This document shows, one piece after another, positions 62,750 through 64,000 of a DNA stretch of 64,000 bases. The position numbers and the translations under genes were made by a program. The notes beneath the pieces were generated by a model that searched no databases, was not told where the DNA came from, and saw only the letters and a program-made list of their open reading frames with translations. Every line of letters starts with the position of its first letter. The stretch's first letter is position 1. The DNA is taken from positions 62,001 to 126,000 of the forward strand of contig NZ_BONY01000012.1 in NCBI RefSeq assembly GCF_016862955.1. Direction: 5' to 3'. The stretch comes from Rhizocola hellebori. GTDB taxonomy: Bacteria; Actinomycetota; Actinomycetes; Mycobacteriales; Micromonosporaceae.

Positions 62750-64000
62750 ATGCGCGGGAAATCCCCCATGAAGGTGGCGGTCGCCGCGACCGCCATCGCA
62801 CTATTTGCGGCAGGTTGCCAAACGGATTCGACACCGGAAGCCCCCGCCGCGGGCGGCACCATCCGTGTCGGTAGCTCTGAGGCGGCTGGCTTGCTGCCTG
62901 GTTTCGACGACAGCCCATCAATCGTGGTTCTCCGGACCATTTACGCGGGTCTGGTGGAGAACGACAACAACGATGGCAAGGTTGTCAACCAGATCGCCCA
63001 GTCGATCACGTCCGACGACAACAAGACCTGGACGGTCAAGCTCAAGAACAACTACAAGTTCCACAACGGCGAGGCGGTCAACGCCGACTCGTTCATCAAC
63101 GGGTGGAACTACGTGGCATACGGCCCGAACGCGCAGCCGAACGCGCCGTTCTTCGGAAGCATCGTGGGTTGGAGTGACCTGCAGTCGGAAGACCCGGATG
63201 GTGAGGAAGGCCCGCAGAAGGCTCCCGAGCCCAAGGCCAAGACGATGTCCGGTCTTAAGAAGATCGACGACTTCAGCTTCACGGTGACCCTGGCCGAGCC
63301 GTTCGTCGGCTGGCCGGCGACTGTGGGCTACTCAGGCTTCTTCCCGTGGGCGAAGGCTTGCCTCGCGGACACCAAGGGCTGCAACGAGACCCCGATCGGT
63401 AACGGCCCCTACAAGATTGAGGGATCGTGGCGTCACAACGTCGGCGTGACCGTCGTTCGTAACCCCGACTGGGCCGGCGCTTCGAAGGGCAAGCCCGACA
63501 AGATCGAGTTCAAGATCTACGACAAGATCGACACCGGTTACGCTGACTTCGAGGCCGGCGAGCTCGACATCTGGGATGGCGTGCCGCCTGCGAAGTACAA
63601 GGAAGCCAAGGGCAAGTACGGCGAGCGGATGTTCGAGAACCCGAGCAACACGTTCACCTACGTCGGTCTGCCGCTTTACAACGACAACTTCAAGGAAGTC
63701 AAGGTCCGTCAGGCGCTGTCGCTGGCGATCGACCGTCAGGCCATCATTGACGCGGTGTTCGACGGCCGCTTCAGTGCCGCTCAGGGTGTCATCAGCCCGA
63801 ACTTCGAGGGTTACCGCCCGGGCGCCTGCGCCAACTGCAAGTACGACGCTGCCAAGGCGAAGGCTCTGCTGGCCGAGGCCGGCGGATGGAAGGGCGGCAA
63901 GATCGTCCTGTGGGCCAACGCTGGTGCCGGTCACGACAAGTGGCTCCAGGCTGTTGGTGACGGCTGGAAGCGCGACCTCGGAATCGACTACGAGCTCAAG
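62750..64000 (+). CDS. ABC transporter substrate-binding lipoprotein, family 5 (3' end outside window)
   Basis: 417 codons visible, still open at the window end. Signal and lipobox (VAVAATAIALFAAGC), then the SBP_bac_5 pattern: TIRVGSSEAAGLLPGF, SITSDDNKTWTVKLKNNYKF, HNGEAVNADSFINGWNY, GNGPYKIEGSW, FEAGELDIWDGVP and VRQALSLAIDRQAIIDAVF. Oligopeptide/dipeptide or similar ligands. GAGGAGG precedes the ATG by 8 nt. The 248-bp gap upstream holds a GGGGTGT/ACACCCC dyad (62692-62722). Confidence 0.92.
   Translation, partial: MRGKSPMKVAVAATAIALFAAGCQTDSTPEAPAAGGTIRVGSSEAAGLLPGFDDSPSIVVLRTIYAGLVENDNNDGKVVNQIAQSITSDDNKTWTVKLKNNYKFHNGEAVNADSFINGWNYVAYGPNAQPNAPFFGSIVGWSDLQSEDPDGEEGPQKAPEPKAKTMSGLKKIDDFSFTVTLAEPFVGWPATVGYSGFFPWAKACLADTKGCNETPIGNGPYKIEGSWRHNVGVTVVRNPDWAGASKGKPDKIEFKIYDKIDTGYADFEAGELDIWDGVPPAKYKEAKGKYGERMFENPSNTFTYVGLPLYNDNFKEVKVRQALSLAIDRQAIIDAVFDGRFSAAQGVISPNFEGYRPGACANCKYDAAKAKALLAEAGGWKGGKIVLWANAGAGHDKWLQAVGDGWKRDLGIDYELK

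Overview
The window is high-GC DNA from an actinomycete (Actinomycetota). The evidence is the conserved order rplM-rpsI-glmM-glmS-acpS-nnr, then alr-tsaE-tsaB-rimI-tsaD-groES-groEL-whiB3/whiD-bldM-guaB-guaB3-choD-guaA. GTG starts are common, WhiB and BldM-type developmental regulators are present, and so are actinobacterial families such as DUF3152 and DUF5319. Many genes begin 6-7 nt after a TAnnnT -10 box with no ribosome-binding site, so leaderless transcripts look common. The lineage below phylum cannot be fixed by reading alone. No rRNA, tRNA, CRISPR array or transposase was seen.

Layout. 1-6.3 kb: nitrate assimilation (nirB-like flavoprotein running off the left edge, molybdopterin nitrate reductase with a GlnR-like site array, NarK transporter), interrupted by a MazF-like toxin-antitoxin pair and a MarR/nitroreductase operon with two identical operators. 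6.4-13.6 kb: ribosomal proteins L13/S9, amino-sugar synthesis (GlmM, GlmS), a second toxin-antitoxin pair, AcpS and NAD(P)HX repair. 13.7-18.6 kb: an accessory island (DUF2786 protein, membrane-anchored protein, Uma2 nuclease-fold protein, twice-frameshifted XRE/TPR regulator, NUDIX, GNAT). 18.6-24.3 kb: TsaE, hydrolase and alanine racemase on the minus strand, then TsaB-RimI-TsaD, which build tRNA t6A. 24.4-34.7 kb: an asymmetric heterodimeric ABC exporter with a linked HTH protein, a secreted three-repeat protein, a carbohydrate ABC importer and YbaK.

35-42.3 kb: a methyltransferase, the heat-shock operon groES-groEL under two CIRCE operators, a membrane sulfite-oxidase-fold molybdoenzyme, WhiB3/WhiD and a BldM-like regulator with a degraded receiver. 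42.3-54.5 kb: purine genes guaB, guaB3 and guaA, with secreted peptidases (M1, M14), a ChoD-like oxidase and membrane or lipoproteins between them. 54.5-62.5 kb: two tandem double-NUDIX proteins, phosphatidylserine synthase with a structured leader, a methyltransferase-like/PS-decarboxylase fusion, and a PspC-domain envelope-stress module (PspC/toast-rack protein, PspC-histidine kinase, LuxR regulator). 62.7 kb to the end: the start of a family 5 oligopeptide-type binding lipoprotein.

Most of the window is conserved chromosome core. The most unusual items are the decarboxylase fusion, the doubled double-NUDIX genes, the pssA leader, the severely asymmetric ABC exporter, the operator/leaderless promoter of the MarR operon, and the terminator embedded in marR.
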